NCBI GenBank assembly: GCA_041658585.1
Contig: JBAZZX010000009.1
Location: 19,459-83,458 of the forward strand
Direction of reading: 5' to 3'
DNA: 64,000 nt
Origin: DYFC01 sp041658585
GTDB taxonomy: Bacteria; Nitrospirota; Thermodesulfovibrionia; Thermodesulfovibrionales; SM23-35
The notes under the pieces: model-generated
The model's database searches: none
What the model was told of the DNA's origin: nothing
The model's input: only the letters and a program-made list of their open reading frames with translations
Made by a program: the position numbers and the translations under genes
In this document: one piece after another, positions 53,227 through 61,565 of the stretch
Layout of the letters: every line of letters begins with the position of its first letter
Numbering within the stretch: position 1 is the first letter of the stretch

Positions 53227-53662
53227 GGATAATTCAGATGTGAATATCTGTCACCCTCATGGTTTCTTGCCGCTTTCTACCAGTCATTGGAAAAAAAGCG
53301 ATTTCATCATTTTTGACAAAAAATCTTATGATGAAAGGTTAGATCCCATTAACCCCAGCCCTTGGTGGCGCTTCCTTGAGTACTTACTAAATGCAAAGCA
53401 GTGGCTTTTTCTCGGTATCGGAGAAGAAGACCCAACACTTGGTCCACTTCTTAACGGGGTAAAGGCAAATCTTTCTAAGTCAGCAAATACGAATCGGAAA
53501 ATCTTGGGTTTTTGGGCGTTCCATACTCATCGAAAGTCACCTGATCACATAACAAAAATAAATGATTACGGTTGCGTGCCTTTATATTTTGATAATTATT
53601 CTGAAATTCCGGAGTTCTTGCTTAGGATAAGACAAGTGGCCGCTGAAATAGACTTAAGTTAA
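53225..53662 (+). pseudogene. C-terminal fragment of a SIR2-like (SIR2_2) protein
   Basis: The 145-residue frame holds the SIR2_2 landmarks VNICHPHGFLPLSTSHWKKS, DFIIFDKKSYDERL, LLNAKQWLFLGIGEEDPTLG and the Rossmann-end strand WAFHTHRKSPDHIT. The N-terminal half of the NAD-binding domain (GAG.S motif) is missing because the frame begins exactly at the IS junction. SIR2-like enzymes are NAD-depleting effectors of several antiphage systems. This copy cannot be active as it stands; an ATG happens to lie at the junction. Confidence 0.65.
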
Positions 53663-54696
53663 GGCTATAAGGCAGGGTTGACGAAGCAATGTTGTGCGAA
53701 GGTATTTCTTTGGAAGGGTAACTATTGCTGAAGTAGTATGGCGTTTGAAGCCATCCTTGAATTCAACAGATGCAGGTGAAGTCCATAAACCACGGGTGTT
53801 TATTATGTGTGCACAATGAAGCCCTTTCAAGTCTTAAGCCCCATCAAAAATCTCCCGAAGCAAAACAGCAACATCAGATACAATCAGGCATAAACTCCGT
53901 TTTATAAGTCTTTTCAGACAGTTACGTTTACTCCCTACATTCTTGTCAGTAGCAAATCCATTCAATCAATAACCTTGCCAAAGCAAGCCCAAAAAAGCCA
54001 TTTTTTTATCTTATAACCATATGTAAAAAAACATTAAAGTAACGTAAAATAACGCTTGAAATTATCTACGCCATCAAAGGATAATAAGCATAAGATGAAA
54101 ACAGTACGGAACATAAGAAGCAATCATCTAAGCCTTATGCCAATTACGTCAGGAGGCACAAGGTGGGTGGCCCCTTCGGGGGGTAGCCTAACGGATTTTT
54201 TCGTGGGGAAAGGCCTGTATCGTGTGATGCTGTTGACAGGCAATATTCTGAATTTGGCGAGCCGGTTCGGAGAGCGTAGTGCGGTGGCAGGCTTGGAAGA
54301 TGCCCTACCACATTATTAACTTCAAACTTGGCGGCTCGGAACGACAGCGAGATTAATCTCAATTTCAACCCCATTATGGCCGTGGTCACTTCTAATTTAT
54401 TAGGCTTTTTCAGCGAAAAATAGAAGATTGCACGGGCAGAAAAAACTATCCGGTCAGGAATCTCGGTAAAGAGAGAAATTCTTTTTTTAGCTCAATTTCT
54501 CAGCCGTAGATGGTAAGACCGCATGGCAAAAGGGCGGAGAGAGTGAAGCCGGTTCAACCTAACTTACCTATATGAGCATCCTTATCAAGTAACCAATTAA
54601 GATTTTGCCTTGATTTTCGGGTTTCGGCTCGAAGATCAGGGACGAGCTCTTAATTCTGCATACCTTAAAAACAATATAAAAAAAGGAGTGTGCGAA
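53663..54696. other. Non-coding stretch in the element
   Basis: About 1 kb with no convincing gene. A GGCCCC-TTC-GGGGGG hairpin lies near 54169-54183, followed 14 bases later by a T-run (GGATTTTTTC), a possible terminator. An 87-codon open frame at 54056 lacks a ribosome site and natural composition and was not called. Confidence 0.4.
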
Positions 54697-54837
54697 GTGA
54701 AAAGGTATATCAAAATCTGCAACAAACACAGGAAAGACAACGGGTTGTCTGTTAAGCCCGGCAAGGTTGATTGTCCGAATGGCTGTCCGGCAGCAAAAAC
54801 ATGTCCGTGGAGGAGGTTTAATGATGATTTCAAGTGA
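54697..54837 (+). CDS. Small Cys-rich element protein
   Basis: A 46-residue protein starting at GTG 54697, with AAAAAAAGGAGTG ending 7 bases upstream: MKRYIKICNKHRKDNGLSVK, then DCPNGCPAAKTCPWRRF. Five Cys and two His suggest a zinc knuckle. The same AAAAAAGGAGTGTGC leader precedes the next gene. No family was recognised. Confidence 0.55.
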   Translation: MKRYIKICNKHRKDNGLSVKPGKVDCPNGCPAAKTCPWRRFNDDFK

Positions 54838-54881
54838 GTCTCTTAATTATCGGAGAAGAAAACTTTTTAAAGTAACAATGA

Positions 54882-54910
54882 AAATGAGGAAGTTGCGGGC
54901 TTCCTCATTT
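54882..54910 (+). terminator. Strong hairpin before the unknown-clamp operon
   Basis: A perfect 11-bp stem AAATGAGGAAG/CTTCCTCATTT with loop TTGCGGG, followed by an A-run that runs into the next ribosome site. On the plus strand it lacks a U-tract. It may be an attenuator, or a terminator for the minus strand. Confidence 0.4.
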
Positions 54911-54932
54911 CAAAAAAAAGGAGTGTGCTGAT

Positions 54933-55556
54933 ATGAGTGTAGTGGCTTTAAAGAGGAAAGTCAATAATGATGTTGATTTGGAGTCGTTGCTTGATGGTGC
55001 GTCAGTCCCGGTTGAGCCAAAGAACTCAAAAAGCTCGGTCCCCACGCTGACGGTCCCGAAAGCAGTTCAGGAATTGGCAACAAGAGTGCATGATTTAAAG
55101 GATGAAATGGACAGCGTAACGTCCATGTATGAGGAAAAAGCTGCAGAGCTTCTAACAAACATTACTCCATTAAGAGAGTCACTGCTACGGTCGTCCTCAT
55201 ATGCCAGTTCGGTTAAATTTCTCGACACGAAACAAAGGCCCATTTCCTTTACATGGGCCAACAAGTATTCGGCCGTCGATTATTCTCATGCTAAGGAAAT
55301 TCAGGAGGTTGTCGGAAAGCAGTTTGAGGATTATTTTGAAACGTCCATGACAATAACAGTCCTGAATAATTCACCCGAAGCACTCAAGGAATTAATCGGC
55401 CTGGTTGGTCAGGAGAATTTTGCCAGACTGTTTAGTGTTAAACGGACGTTGAAACCAACAGACACCTTTAACACAAAACAGTATTCTCTTTCGGAGGACA
55501 TGAGGTCACGTCTGGCTGCCTGGCTGAAACAAAACAAGCCGTCGGTGAAGGTATAG
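54933..55556 (+). CDS. Element protein of unknown function upstream of the sliding clamp
   Basis: A 207-residue protein. Disordered N-terminus (1-45), a coiled coil (about 48-75: AVQELATRVHDLKDEMDSVT) and an alpha/beta part (about 95-205) with FTWANKYSAVDYSHAKEIQE and LFSVKRTLKPTDTFNTKQYS. AAAGGAGTG lies 8 bases before the ATG. First gene of the plus-strand operon that includes clamp, ParB, RadC and ligases, which suggests a DNA-maintenance role, but no family was recognised. Confidence 0.7.
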   Translation: MSVVALKRKVNNDVDLESLLDGASVPVEPKNSKSSVPTLTVPKAVQELATRVHDLKDEMDSVTSMYEEKAAELLTNITPLRESLLRSSSYASSVKFLDTKQRPISFTWANKYSAVDYSHAKEIQEVVGKQFEDYFETSMTITVLNNSPEALKELIGLVGQENFARLFSVKRTLKPTDTFNTKQYSLSEDMRSRLAAWLKQNKPSVKV

Positions 55557-55582
55557 AAGATAGATTCCTAAAGAACAGATAA

Positions 55583-55601
55583 AGATAAGCTTCGCTTATC
55601 T
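55583..55601 (+). other. Hairpin in the clamp leader
   Basis: Stem AGATAAGC/GCTTATCT (8 bp) with a three-base loop TTC, 30 bases upstream of the clamp start. Possibly an mRNA-stability or processing hairpin. Confidence 0.35.
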
Positions 55602-55632
55602 AAATACAATTAATATTTTCGGAGGTCTTAAA

Positions 55633-57087
55633 ATGTCTAACACTAATAATAAAAAGGTCGCGAAAATTTCATCGAAGGTCCCTGCAAAGAAGACTGTAAA
55701 AATGGCGTGCAAGGGTAAGGTTGAAGCCAAGGCCGTGAAGCTCCCGGCAAAGAAGCATGTAGAAACTCCCATATCTTCATGCAAGAAGGTTGAAGCTAAG
55801 GTTGTTAAACTTCATGTTGTTCCTGAACATCCGGCCCCTGAAACCTGTCCGAGTTATGTCATTGAAGAGCCGTTGACAGGAAAGATACTGAAAGAAGTCA
55901 AGGATGCAAAGCCAGAGGTCAAGCCAGAGGTCAAAGCAGAGGTCAAGCCAGAGGTCAAAGCAGAGGTCAAAGCAGAGGTCAAGGACACCAAAAAGAAAAT
56001 CACGCCGAAGGCTGCCCCGATCTCAATAGTATCTTTTGATAAAGCCCTGCTTGTGGATGCCTTAAAGGTATCCACAAGCTTTGTTGATAGAAAGGTAACA
56101 ATGCCTATCCTCTCGTGTGTCAATATCAAGATCGACGGCAGTAAAGCTGACCTGCTTGCCTCTGACCTTGAGTGTACTTTCCACAAGAAGCTCGTTTGCG
56201 AGTCCTCCAGTCCCATTAATATCTGCATACCGGCAAAGACCTTATATGATGAGGTCAATGCCTTGCCGGACGGGACTGAAAAGGCTTCCCTTCATTTCTA
56301 TGCCAAAGACGAAGAGCACGGAGTCAGTTACGTTGTCCTTAATAGCCGGGCGCAGATGTTCACAATGTCCGGTGATGAGTTTCCGAGTCTGCCGGTTTTT
56401 AAAGACAAAAAGACTGCTGAGATAAAGAACCTTATTGACCATCTGAAATCAGTGATTCCGGCTGCGGGTGAAGGTGATACCCGGTATACCATGAATGGTA
56501 TTTACTTTGACCTTGCCGAAGGCCACATTGTCGGGACGGACGGTCACCGGCTCCACTTTACTGATACGGAAAAAAGCAAGGAAGCGAAGCCCTTTATTTG
56601 TCCTGCAAAGGCGGTTTCACTTGCCATAAAATTCAAGGCCGCGGATAAGTTCGTTGTCGGTGAAAGCCTCTCCTGTTTTTCCATAGCCGGCGGCCTTATG
56701 TTCGCCAGGCATATCGAAGGCTCGTATCCTCAGTATCAAAACATTATTCCGAAAAAACATCCGATTAAAGTCGAGTTCAATACCGGGGAGTTCCTTGAAA
56801 TACTCGAAGGTGCTATGCCCTTAAGCAACGAGAACAAAACCGTAAAAGTCAACTATAGTGCAAAGCAAATGGAGGTCGTTTCTTCCAACGCTAATCTCGG
56901 GCATTACAAGTGGGTCTGTCCGATGACAATGACCGGGACCGAAAACATAACACTGGCTTTCAATTCCCAGTATATCCTTGACGCTTTAAGATCGTTCCCG
57001 ACTGAAAAAACATCTCTGGCTATCGGTGATACATTGTCGCCCATCCTCATTAATGGCAAGGCGGTTGTCATGCCGATGAGGCAATAA
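55633..57087 (+). CDS. dnaN: Beta sliding clamp (DnaN-like) with Lys/Ala-rich N-terminal tail
   Basis: A 484-residue protein. Residues 1-128 are a basic, low-complexity extension (KKVAKISSKVPAKKTVKMAC, then repeats of KPEVKAEV). Residues about 130-484 have the three-domain beta-clamp layout: FDKALLVDALKVSTSFVDRK, TMPILSCVNI, GTDGHRLHFTDTE, EGSYPQYQNIIPKKHP and the C-terminal SPILINGKAVVMPMR. Clamps tether polymerases and ligases to DNA. GGAGG lies 8 bases before the ATG. A clamp on a mobile element suggests a private processivity factor. The tail is not a usual DnaN feature. Confidence 0.85.
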   Translation: MSNTNNKKVAKISSKVPAKKTVKMACKGKVEAKAVKLPAKKHVETPISSCKKVEAKVVKLHVVPEHPAPETCPSYVIEEPLTGKILKEVKDAKPEVKPEVKAEVKPEVKAEVKAEVKDTKKKITPKAAPISIVSFDKALLVDALKVSTSFVDRKVTMPILSCVNIKIDGSKADLLASDLECTFHKKLVCESSSPINICIPAKTLYDEVNALPDGTEKASLHFYAKDEEHGVSYVVLNSRAQMFTMSGDEFPSLPVFKDKKTAEIKNLIDHLKSVIPAAGEGDTRYTMNGIYFDLAEGHIVGTDGHRLHFTDTEKSKEAKPFICPAKAVSLAIKFKAADKFVVGESLSCFSIAGGLMFARHIEGSYPQYQNIIPKKHPIKVEFNTGEFLEILEGAMPLSNENKTVKVNYSAKQMEVVSSNANLGHYKWVCPMTMTGTENITLAFNSQYILDALRSFPTEKTSLAIGDTLSPILINGKAVVMPMRQ

Positions 57088-57698
57088 TGGATAGAAAACA
57101 CTTCATGGACATTGTAGCTCAGGTTGCCGTCATGCTCGGAGGTTATGAGGTCTTTGATGACTTCCCTGATGCTGCCAAGCCGCTTGTGAATCTTAAAAAG
57201 GGTCATGAGATTATCCAGATATCGAATCCTAACTGGCCTGCCGCCGACAGGAACAAACTTTCAATCAGCGGAATTTATCCTTACGATGAGAAGCACAGAT
57301 ACCAGATATCTTCCGGTGATAATCCGCCGCATATAAGGGTGAGCGTTGACAAGGCAATCGGTCGCATTGTCAGGGACATTCAGAAACGCTTTATGCCGGA
57401 ATACCTTAGAGCGCTTGAACTGGCAGAGGAACGAATCAGGTCAGCGAAACAATATGATGATAACAGGCACGCCATGTTGTCTCGTCTCGGGAAGATATTT
57501 AATGTCGAACCTCAGCGGCTCAATGGGACTTCGGGTGAATGGACATTGCGGACCTATAATATGTCTTCCTATATCCGGGAGCTGAGGGTAGGGGGCACTG
57601 ATGTAGAATTGCACCTTTGGTCGCTTCCGGTTGGGTTGGCCGGGAAGATCCTAATAATTATAAAGGAGGCTGCGGAAAATGAAAATTCCGGTAAGTGA
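57087..57698 (+). CDS. Element protein of unknown function between clamp and ParB
   Basis: A 203-residue protein overlapping the clamp stop by 1 base and the parB start by 20. Patterns visible: YPYDEKHRYQISSGDNPPHI, AIGRIVRDIQKRFMPEYLRA, ELRVGGTDVELHLWSLPVGL. A central helical stretch (about 95-130) lies between two beta-rich parts. No known family was recognised. Tight coupling implies it acts with the clamp or ParB. Confidence 0.7.
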   Translation: MDRKHFMDIVAQVAVMLGGYEVFDDFPDAAKPLVNLKKGHEIIQISNPNWPAADRNKLSISGIYPYDEKHRYQISSGDNPPHIRVSVDKAIGRIVRDIQKRFMPEYLRALELAEERIRSAKQYDDNRHAMLSRLGKIFNVEPQRLNGTSGEWTLRTYNMSSYIRELRVGGTDVELHLWSLPVGLAGKILIIIKEAAENENSGK

Positions 57699-58518
57699 GA
57701 TATTCGCTAATCCGAACCAGCCGAGAAAAGAATTCGACAGGGACAAGCTGGACGAACTGGCACAGTCCATAAAAGAGCATGGACTCCTTGAACCGGTAGT
57801 CCTGACTCCCCGAAACGGGCGGTATATGATTATTGCCGGTGAAAGAAGGTTTAGAGCTCACCTGATCGTCGGTCTTACGGAAATAGAATCAAACATTATC
57901 GAGGCTGACGATGCCAAAGTCGAGGAGCTGGCATTACTCGAAAACATCCAACGGCAGGACCTGAATGTAATGGAAGAGGCAAGGGCTTACAAGTCGTTGC
58001 TCGACAGGAATACCATTGAGGAGCTATCGAGAAAACTCGGCATCAAGGTGCCTGTTATCGAAAAGCGTATTGCTCTCTTAAACCTGACATCCGACTATCA
58101 GAAGTTAACCGCCTCCGGGCATATCTCTCCTTTTGAGGCTTACGAAATGAGCAAGGTCCCCCAGTCCAAACAGCACTTGATACTCAAGGAGATCCAAGCC
58201 GGTGCAATGAAGGGTTATGGCAAGCTGAAATCTTTCGTCGAAAATCTGCTCACGATTGAAAACCAGGGTGCATTTTTCTTACAGCAAGCCATGAGCGACG
58301 AGGAGAAGTCGATACTTGAAAAGTTCGAGCAGTCTGTCAGTCAGGTAGAGAAAATGCTCAAGGTCTTTCATGATGCTGAAACCATGGGCCTGTTCGAGAA
58401 GGCAACCTTGCATATGAACATTAACCTTGACCGGATTAACCTGATCGTCAAATGCCTGATGGACGTTAAACGAGCGCTTCATAAAAGCCAAGCCTTACAG
58501 AAAGCCCTGAAAGCTTAA
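57679..58518 (+). CDS. parB: ParB/Spo0J-family partition protein
   Basis: A 279-residue protein with N-terminal ParB CTPase fold: IFANPNQPRKEFD, GERRFRAH (54-61, CTP-binding) and ENIQRQDLNVMEEA (88-101), then the helix-turn-helix region (about 108-165: TIEELSRKLGIKVPVIEKRI, SGHISPFEAYEMS). The C-terminal ~80 residues are helical. GGAGG lies 9 bases before the ATG. No parA is adjacent, so it may use a host ParA or act as a regulator/nuclease-type ParB. Its place between a clamp and RadC is typical of plasmid DNA-maintenance blocks. Confidence 0.85.
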   Translation: MKIPVSEIFANPNQPRKEFDRDKLDELAQSIKEHGLLEPVVLTPRNGRYMIIAGERRFRAHLIVGLTEIESNIIEADDAKVEELALLENIQRQDLNVMEEARAYKSLLDRNTIEELSRKLGIKVPVIEKRIALLNLTSDYQKLTASGHISPFEAYEMSKVPQSKQHLILKEIQAGAMKGYGKLKSFVENLLTIENQGAFFLQQAMSDEEKSILEKFEQSVSQVEKMLKVFHDAETMGLFEKATLHMNINLDRINLIVKCLMDVKRALHKSQALQKALKA

Positions 58519-58527
58519 AGGCTTTAT

Positions 58528-58556
58528 CTTACCTTTTGGAAATTCCAAAGGGTAAG
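58528..58556 (+). terminator. Terminator-like hairpin after parB
   Basis: CTTACCTTTTGGAA pairs along 14 bases with TTCCAAAGGGTAAG (one G-U), with a one-base nominal loop, followed by AATAAGGTTTTTAG. It probably ends or attenuates the clamp-parB transcript. Confidence 0.5.
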
Positions 58557-58692
58557 AATAAGGTTTTTAGGAGGTTTTAGAGGCACTTTGCCTCAAGAAG
58601 CAACCTATCCTATCGGCTCCCCGAATAAAAAGCTTTAAAAGGCAAATCAGGCAGTCTCTATATTGAGCAAAACCCCAAAAAAGAGAGGAAAA

Positions 58693-59103
58693 ATGATTAT
58701 TACGGAGAAAAAACAGAAAATTAACGATGCGTCGGAGATGGTTAACGTCTTACGATCCATCTTGAATACCGAGGATGAAATCAGCCGTGAGAGGGAGCAT
58801 TTCTGGGTTGTCGGGCTGAACGCAAAAAACGTTATCCAGTATATCGAACTATGCTCTCTCGGTACGTTAACCAGTTCTCTTATCCACCCTCGTGAGACGT
58901 TCCGGTTAGCGGTATTTAAAGGCGTAGCGTCTATCGTGGCCCTGCACAGCCACCCTTCAAATGATGTTACGCCGAGCCGTGAAGACATTGTGATTACAGA
59001 AAGGCTCAGTGAGGCAGGAGACGTCCTGGGGATTAAGCTGCTTGACCATATCATTATCGGTGACGGCTATTGTTCGATGCTCGAGAAAGGCTACATAAAA
59101 TAA
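58693..59103 (+). CDS. radC: RadC-family JAB-domain protein
   Basis: A 136-residue protein with only the JAB/MPN part of RadC. The metalloprotease-like motif HSHPSNDVTPSRED gives H85, H87 and D98, preceded by a conserved Glu region and followed by LLDHIIIGDGYCSM. The N-terminal helix-hairpin-helix of chromosomal RadC is absent, as in plasmid and ICE-borne versions (YeeS-like). GAGAGG lies 5 bases before ATG 58693. The molecular function of RadC remains uncertain. Confidence 0.88.
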   Translation: MIITEKKQKINDASEMVNVLRSILNTEDEISREREHFWVVGLNAKNVIQYIELCSLGTLTSSLIHPRETFRLAVFKGVASIVALHSHPSNDVTPSREDIVITERLSEAGDVLGIKLLDHIIIGDGYCSMLEKGYIK

Positions 59104-59120
59104 ACAGAGGAGGTAGTTTG

Positions 59121-59702
59121 ATGCAAAAGAGTTATGTTGGTGAGACGTCAGGCGGGTATGACTTTTATGAATGTACGTCAGCCCTGCAGAAGTCAATCAG
59201 GAGAGGGCTTGAAGAAGATGCGATGTTCTGGGCTATAGAGATTGAAAGCCGGTTCCATGATTATCTCTGGAAGAGATTGCAGATCATTTCAATAGAAGAT
59301 ATCGGTCTCGGTGATCCTCAGGTCGTTCTCTATGTCGCAGAAATGCGGAAACTCTATCAGGAATTGAGGAAGGATTTTGAAAAGCGGGGTGCACGATCAA
59401 TCAGAATGGTCCTCGCCAATGCCATCCTGGCAATGAGCAGGGCCGATAAATCACGCATAGGCGACGAATTTCAGATTGTCATGTATGGGCGCCATGAGGC
59501 GGGTGTAAAACTCCCTATCCCTGATTTTGCTTTTGACCAGCATACCAAACGGGGCAGGGAGATCGGAAGGGGCCCTGAACACTTCTGGACGGATGGGGTG
59601 AAGGTGCATCCTCAGAGTACGCTGGCAAATCCGTATCACGACGAGGCTGTTGAAATCAGGTCAAAGAAAAATAGAGAGCCGCAGCAAGAGAGCTTGCTGT
59701 AA
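59121..59702 (+). CDS. Stand-alone RarA/MgsA C-terminal-like domain
   Basis: A 193-residue protein. YDFYECTSALQKSIRRGLEE, DAMFWAIEIESRFHDYLWKR and IISIEDIGLGDPQVVLYVAE match the tetramerisation/clamp-loader-like C-terminal region of RarA (MgsA) AAA+ ATPases, but there is no ATPase domain. The second half (ARSIRMVLANAILAMSRADK, to QESLL) is element-specific. AGGAGG lies 6 bases before ATG 59121. RarA acts at stalled forks; a domain-only version might modulate the host enzyme or the element clamp (inference). Confidence 0.65.
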   Translation: MQKSYVGETSGGYDFYECTSALQKSIRRGLEEDAMFWAIEIESRFHDYLWKRLQIISIEDIGLGDPQVVLYVAEMRKLYQELRKDFEKRGARSIRMVLANAILAMSRADKSRIGDEFQIVMYGRHEAGVKLPIPDFAFDQHTKRGREIGRGPEHFWTDGVKVHPQSTLANPYHDEAVEIRSKKNREPQQESLL

Positions 59703-59731
59703 TCCGTTAACTGAATACAAAAGGAGGTCGA

Positions 59732-60289
59732 ATGGGAACCTTGCCATATCTTTACCCTTGCAAACCGAATGTTATCAAACCGTCCAGTAAATACTTTGAC
59801 GAACTGGACAAGGACCCTGACTGGATAGCAGAGGTCAAGAAAAACGGCTGGCGTTGCGGTGTCTATTCAAACGGTAGTGTTGAATTATGGACACGCCACC
59901 ATACCATCATAAGTAAACCGCTCAATCGTTTAAGGGATGTGCTCGCAAAGTCTGCGCCGAAGGGGATGGTCCTTGACGGAGAGATATTAGACCACAGGTC
60001 TGACCGCAGCTTGGGCAGAATCTATCTTTTTGATGTCCTCTATTACAAGTTCAAGTTAATTACAGACCGCCCGCTGTCTGAGCGGAGAAGGATTTTAGAG
60101 GACAATGTGCTATGGGTCCCCGGTGTCGTAGAAATAGCACATCAGGTTATGGTCGGGAAGAAAAACCTTTTTCTTTCCTTAGAGGCAAACGAAGACGAGG
60201 GCATAGTCATGAAGAGAGTCAATTCTCCCTACAACGCGTCCCTCATGCGTTGTCTGCAAAATCCATTCTGGTTGAAGGTCAGGAGGTAG
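59732..60289 (+). CDS. Minimal ATP-dependent DNA ligase-like nucleotidyltransferase
   Basis: A 185-residue protein comprising only the adenylation domain. Motif I is EVKKNG (34-39; candidate Lys36) with Asn in place of the usual Asp of KxDG; motif III LDGEIL (81-86); motif IV EGIVMK (156-161); motif V reads LKVRR (181-185) with Arg instead of the final Lys. There is no OB domain. AAGGAGG lies 6 bases before the ATG. It may be a degenerate or partner-dependent ligase subunit paired with the WGR ligase encoded next. Confidence 0.75.
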   Translation: MGTLPYLYPCKPNVIKPSSKYFDELDKDPDWIAEVKKNGWRCGVYSNGSVELWTRHHTIISKPLNRLRDVLAKSAPKGMVLDGEILDHRSDRSLGRIYLFDVLYYKFKLITDRPLSERRRILEDNVLWVPGVVEIAHQVMVGKKNLFLSLEANEDEGIVMKRVNSPYNASLMRCLQNPFWLKVRR

Positions 60290-60434
60290 TAAGAACGATT
60301 GACAATGTTGAATTAAAAGAAAGACACAAAGGGCAAGAATCAGCATTAAAAGGTTTCGGTTCATATCGACATACCAGCCTATCAAATTAAGAGTCTTAAA
60401 CGGCAAACCATGCAATCAAAAGGAGGCTTATATT

Positions 60435-61565
60435 ATGCAAGCGAGTTTTTTGGACGTTCCGAAGGAGCTCTGCCAAAAGGCCGATCTTCATTGTAGCAAT
60501 GGCAATTCTGACAAGGTTTACCATACCACCATAGAACAAAAGGACGGCGGCTATGTCGTCCTTTTCGCTTATGGCCGACGTGGAGACACATTAACGAGAG
60601 GTACAAAGACACAAGAGCCGGTACCTTATGAAAAAGCAATCGGAGTTTTCAACAGGCTTGTCTCTGAGAAAACCGCAAAGGGGTACATTAGTACCCCCGG
60701 TATAAGCGGTGATGTTTTCCCATCGGTTCGGGCACAGACGTTGTCGTCTCCTGAACCTTTGAATACGAAAAAGAAAATGGCAGATGTGGTCGCTCAATTA
60801 CTGACGCCCATTACTGAGGACGATGCCGAGGGTTATCTCTCCGATAGTGCATATGGGGCCCAGGAGAAGAAAGACGGTAAACGCTTGCTTGTAAAAAGCA
60901 ACGGCACGGACGATATTGTTGTCCTCAACAGAAACAGCGTTATTATCGAAACATCCCCTTACATAAAAAACGCCGTTCTCTCGTTAGGCCGCGAGGTCCT
61001 TCTCGACGGTGAGGCTATCGGGGATGTTTACCATGTCTTCGGTCTATTGGAATTGGACGGAGATAACCTGCGGTCATGGCCCTACAAGTCTGCTCATGAG
61101 GAACTTAAACGTGTTGTTCGGAAGGACAAGACAGGCAATATGAAAATCGTTCCTTATTTCCTGACGGAATCGAGCAAGCGGAAACTTTTTAAAGACCTAA
61201 AATCGAAAGACAAGGAAGGCATTGTTTTTAAACACATTTCCTCTGTCCACTTCCCGGGTCGTGGCCCTTTGCATGTTAAGTGTAAGTTTTTCTCTACGGC
61301 TTCGATTGTCGTCCTTGGTGTGAATGTAAGACGCAGTATAAAGATGGGAGTGTTCGATGGTAAGGCTTTTGTGTTTGTCGGGAATGTCACGATACCTGCC
61401 AACTATGAGATACCGGCTAAAGGGGACGTCTGCGAAGTCAGGTACCTTTATGCTTACAGGAATGGCTCGTTGTTCCAACCTACATATCTTGGCGCCAGAG
61501 ATGACATAGAAGCCTCAGAATGTTCACAGTCTCAGCTTAAATATGTCAATAAGGAGGGTGAATGA
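60435..61565 (+). CDS. WGR-domain ATP-dependent DNA ligase
   Basis: A 376-residue protein. Residues about 20-82 form a WGR domain (KVYHTTIEQKDGGYVVLFAY, GRRGDTLTRG), a nucleic-acid/PARP-linked module. The adenylation domain follows: motif I EKKDG with Lys145, motif III LLDGEA (189-194), IIIa YHVFGLLEL, IV EGIVFK (261-266), V LHVKCKF. The C-terminal ~85 residues look like an OB domain. All catalytic motifs are intact. It seals nicks; an ATP-type ligase is additional to the host NAD ligase. AAAGGAGG lies 9 bases before the ATG. Confidence 0.85.
   Translation: MQASFLDVPKELCQKADLHCSNGNSDKVYHTTIEQKDGGYVVLFAYGRRGDTLTRGTKTQEPVPYEKAIGVFNRLVSEKTAKGYISTPGISGDVFPSVRAQTLSSPEPLNTKKKMADVVAQLLTPITEDDAEGYLSDSAYGAQEKKDGKRLLVKSNGTDDIVVLNRNSVIIETSPYIKNAVLSLGREVLLDGEAIGDVYHVFGLLELDGDNLRSWPYKSAHEELKRVVRKDKTGNMKIVPYFLTESSKRKLFKDLKSKDKEGIVFKHISSVHFPGRGPLHVKCKFFSTASIVVLGVNVRRSIKMGVFDGKAFVFVGNVTIPANYEIPAKGDVCEVRYLYAYRNGSLFQPTYLGARDDIEASECSQSQLKYVNKEGE

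Noticed and set aside
54056..54319. 87-codon protein in the gene-poor stretch
   Set aside because: No ribosome site, unnatural composition around a GC-rich hairpin, no family resemblance.
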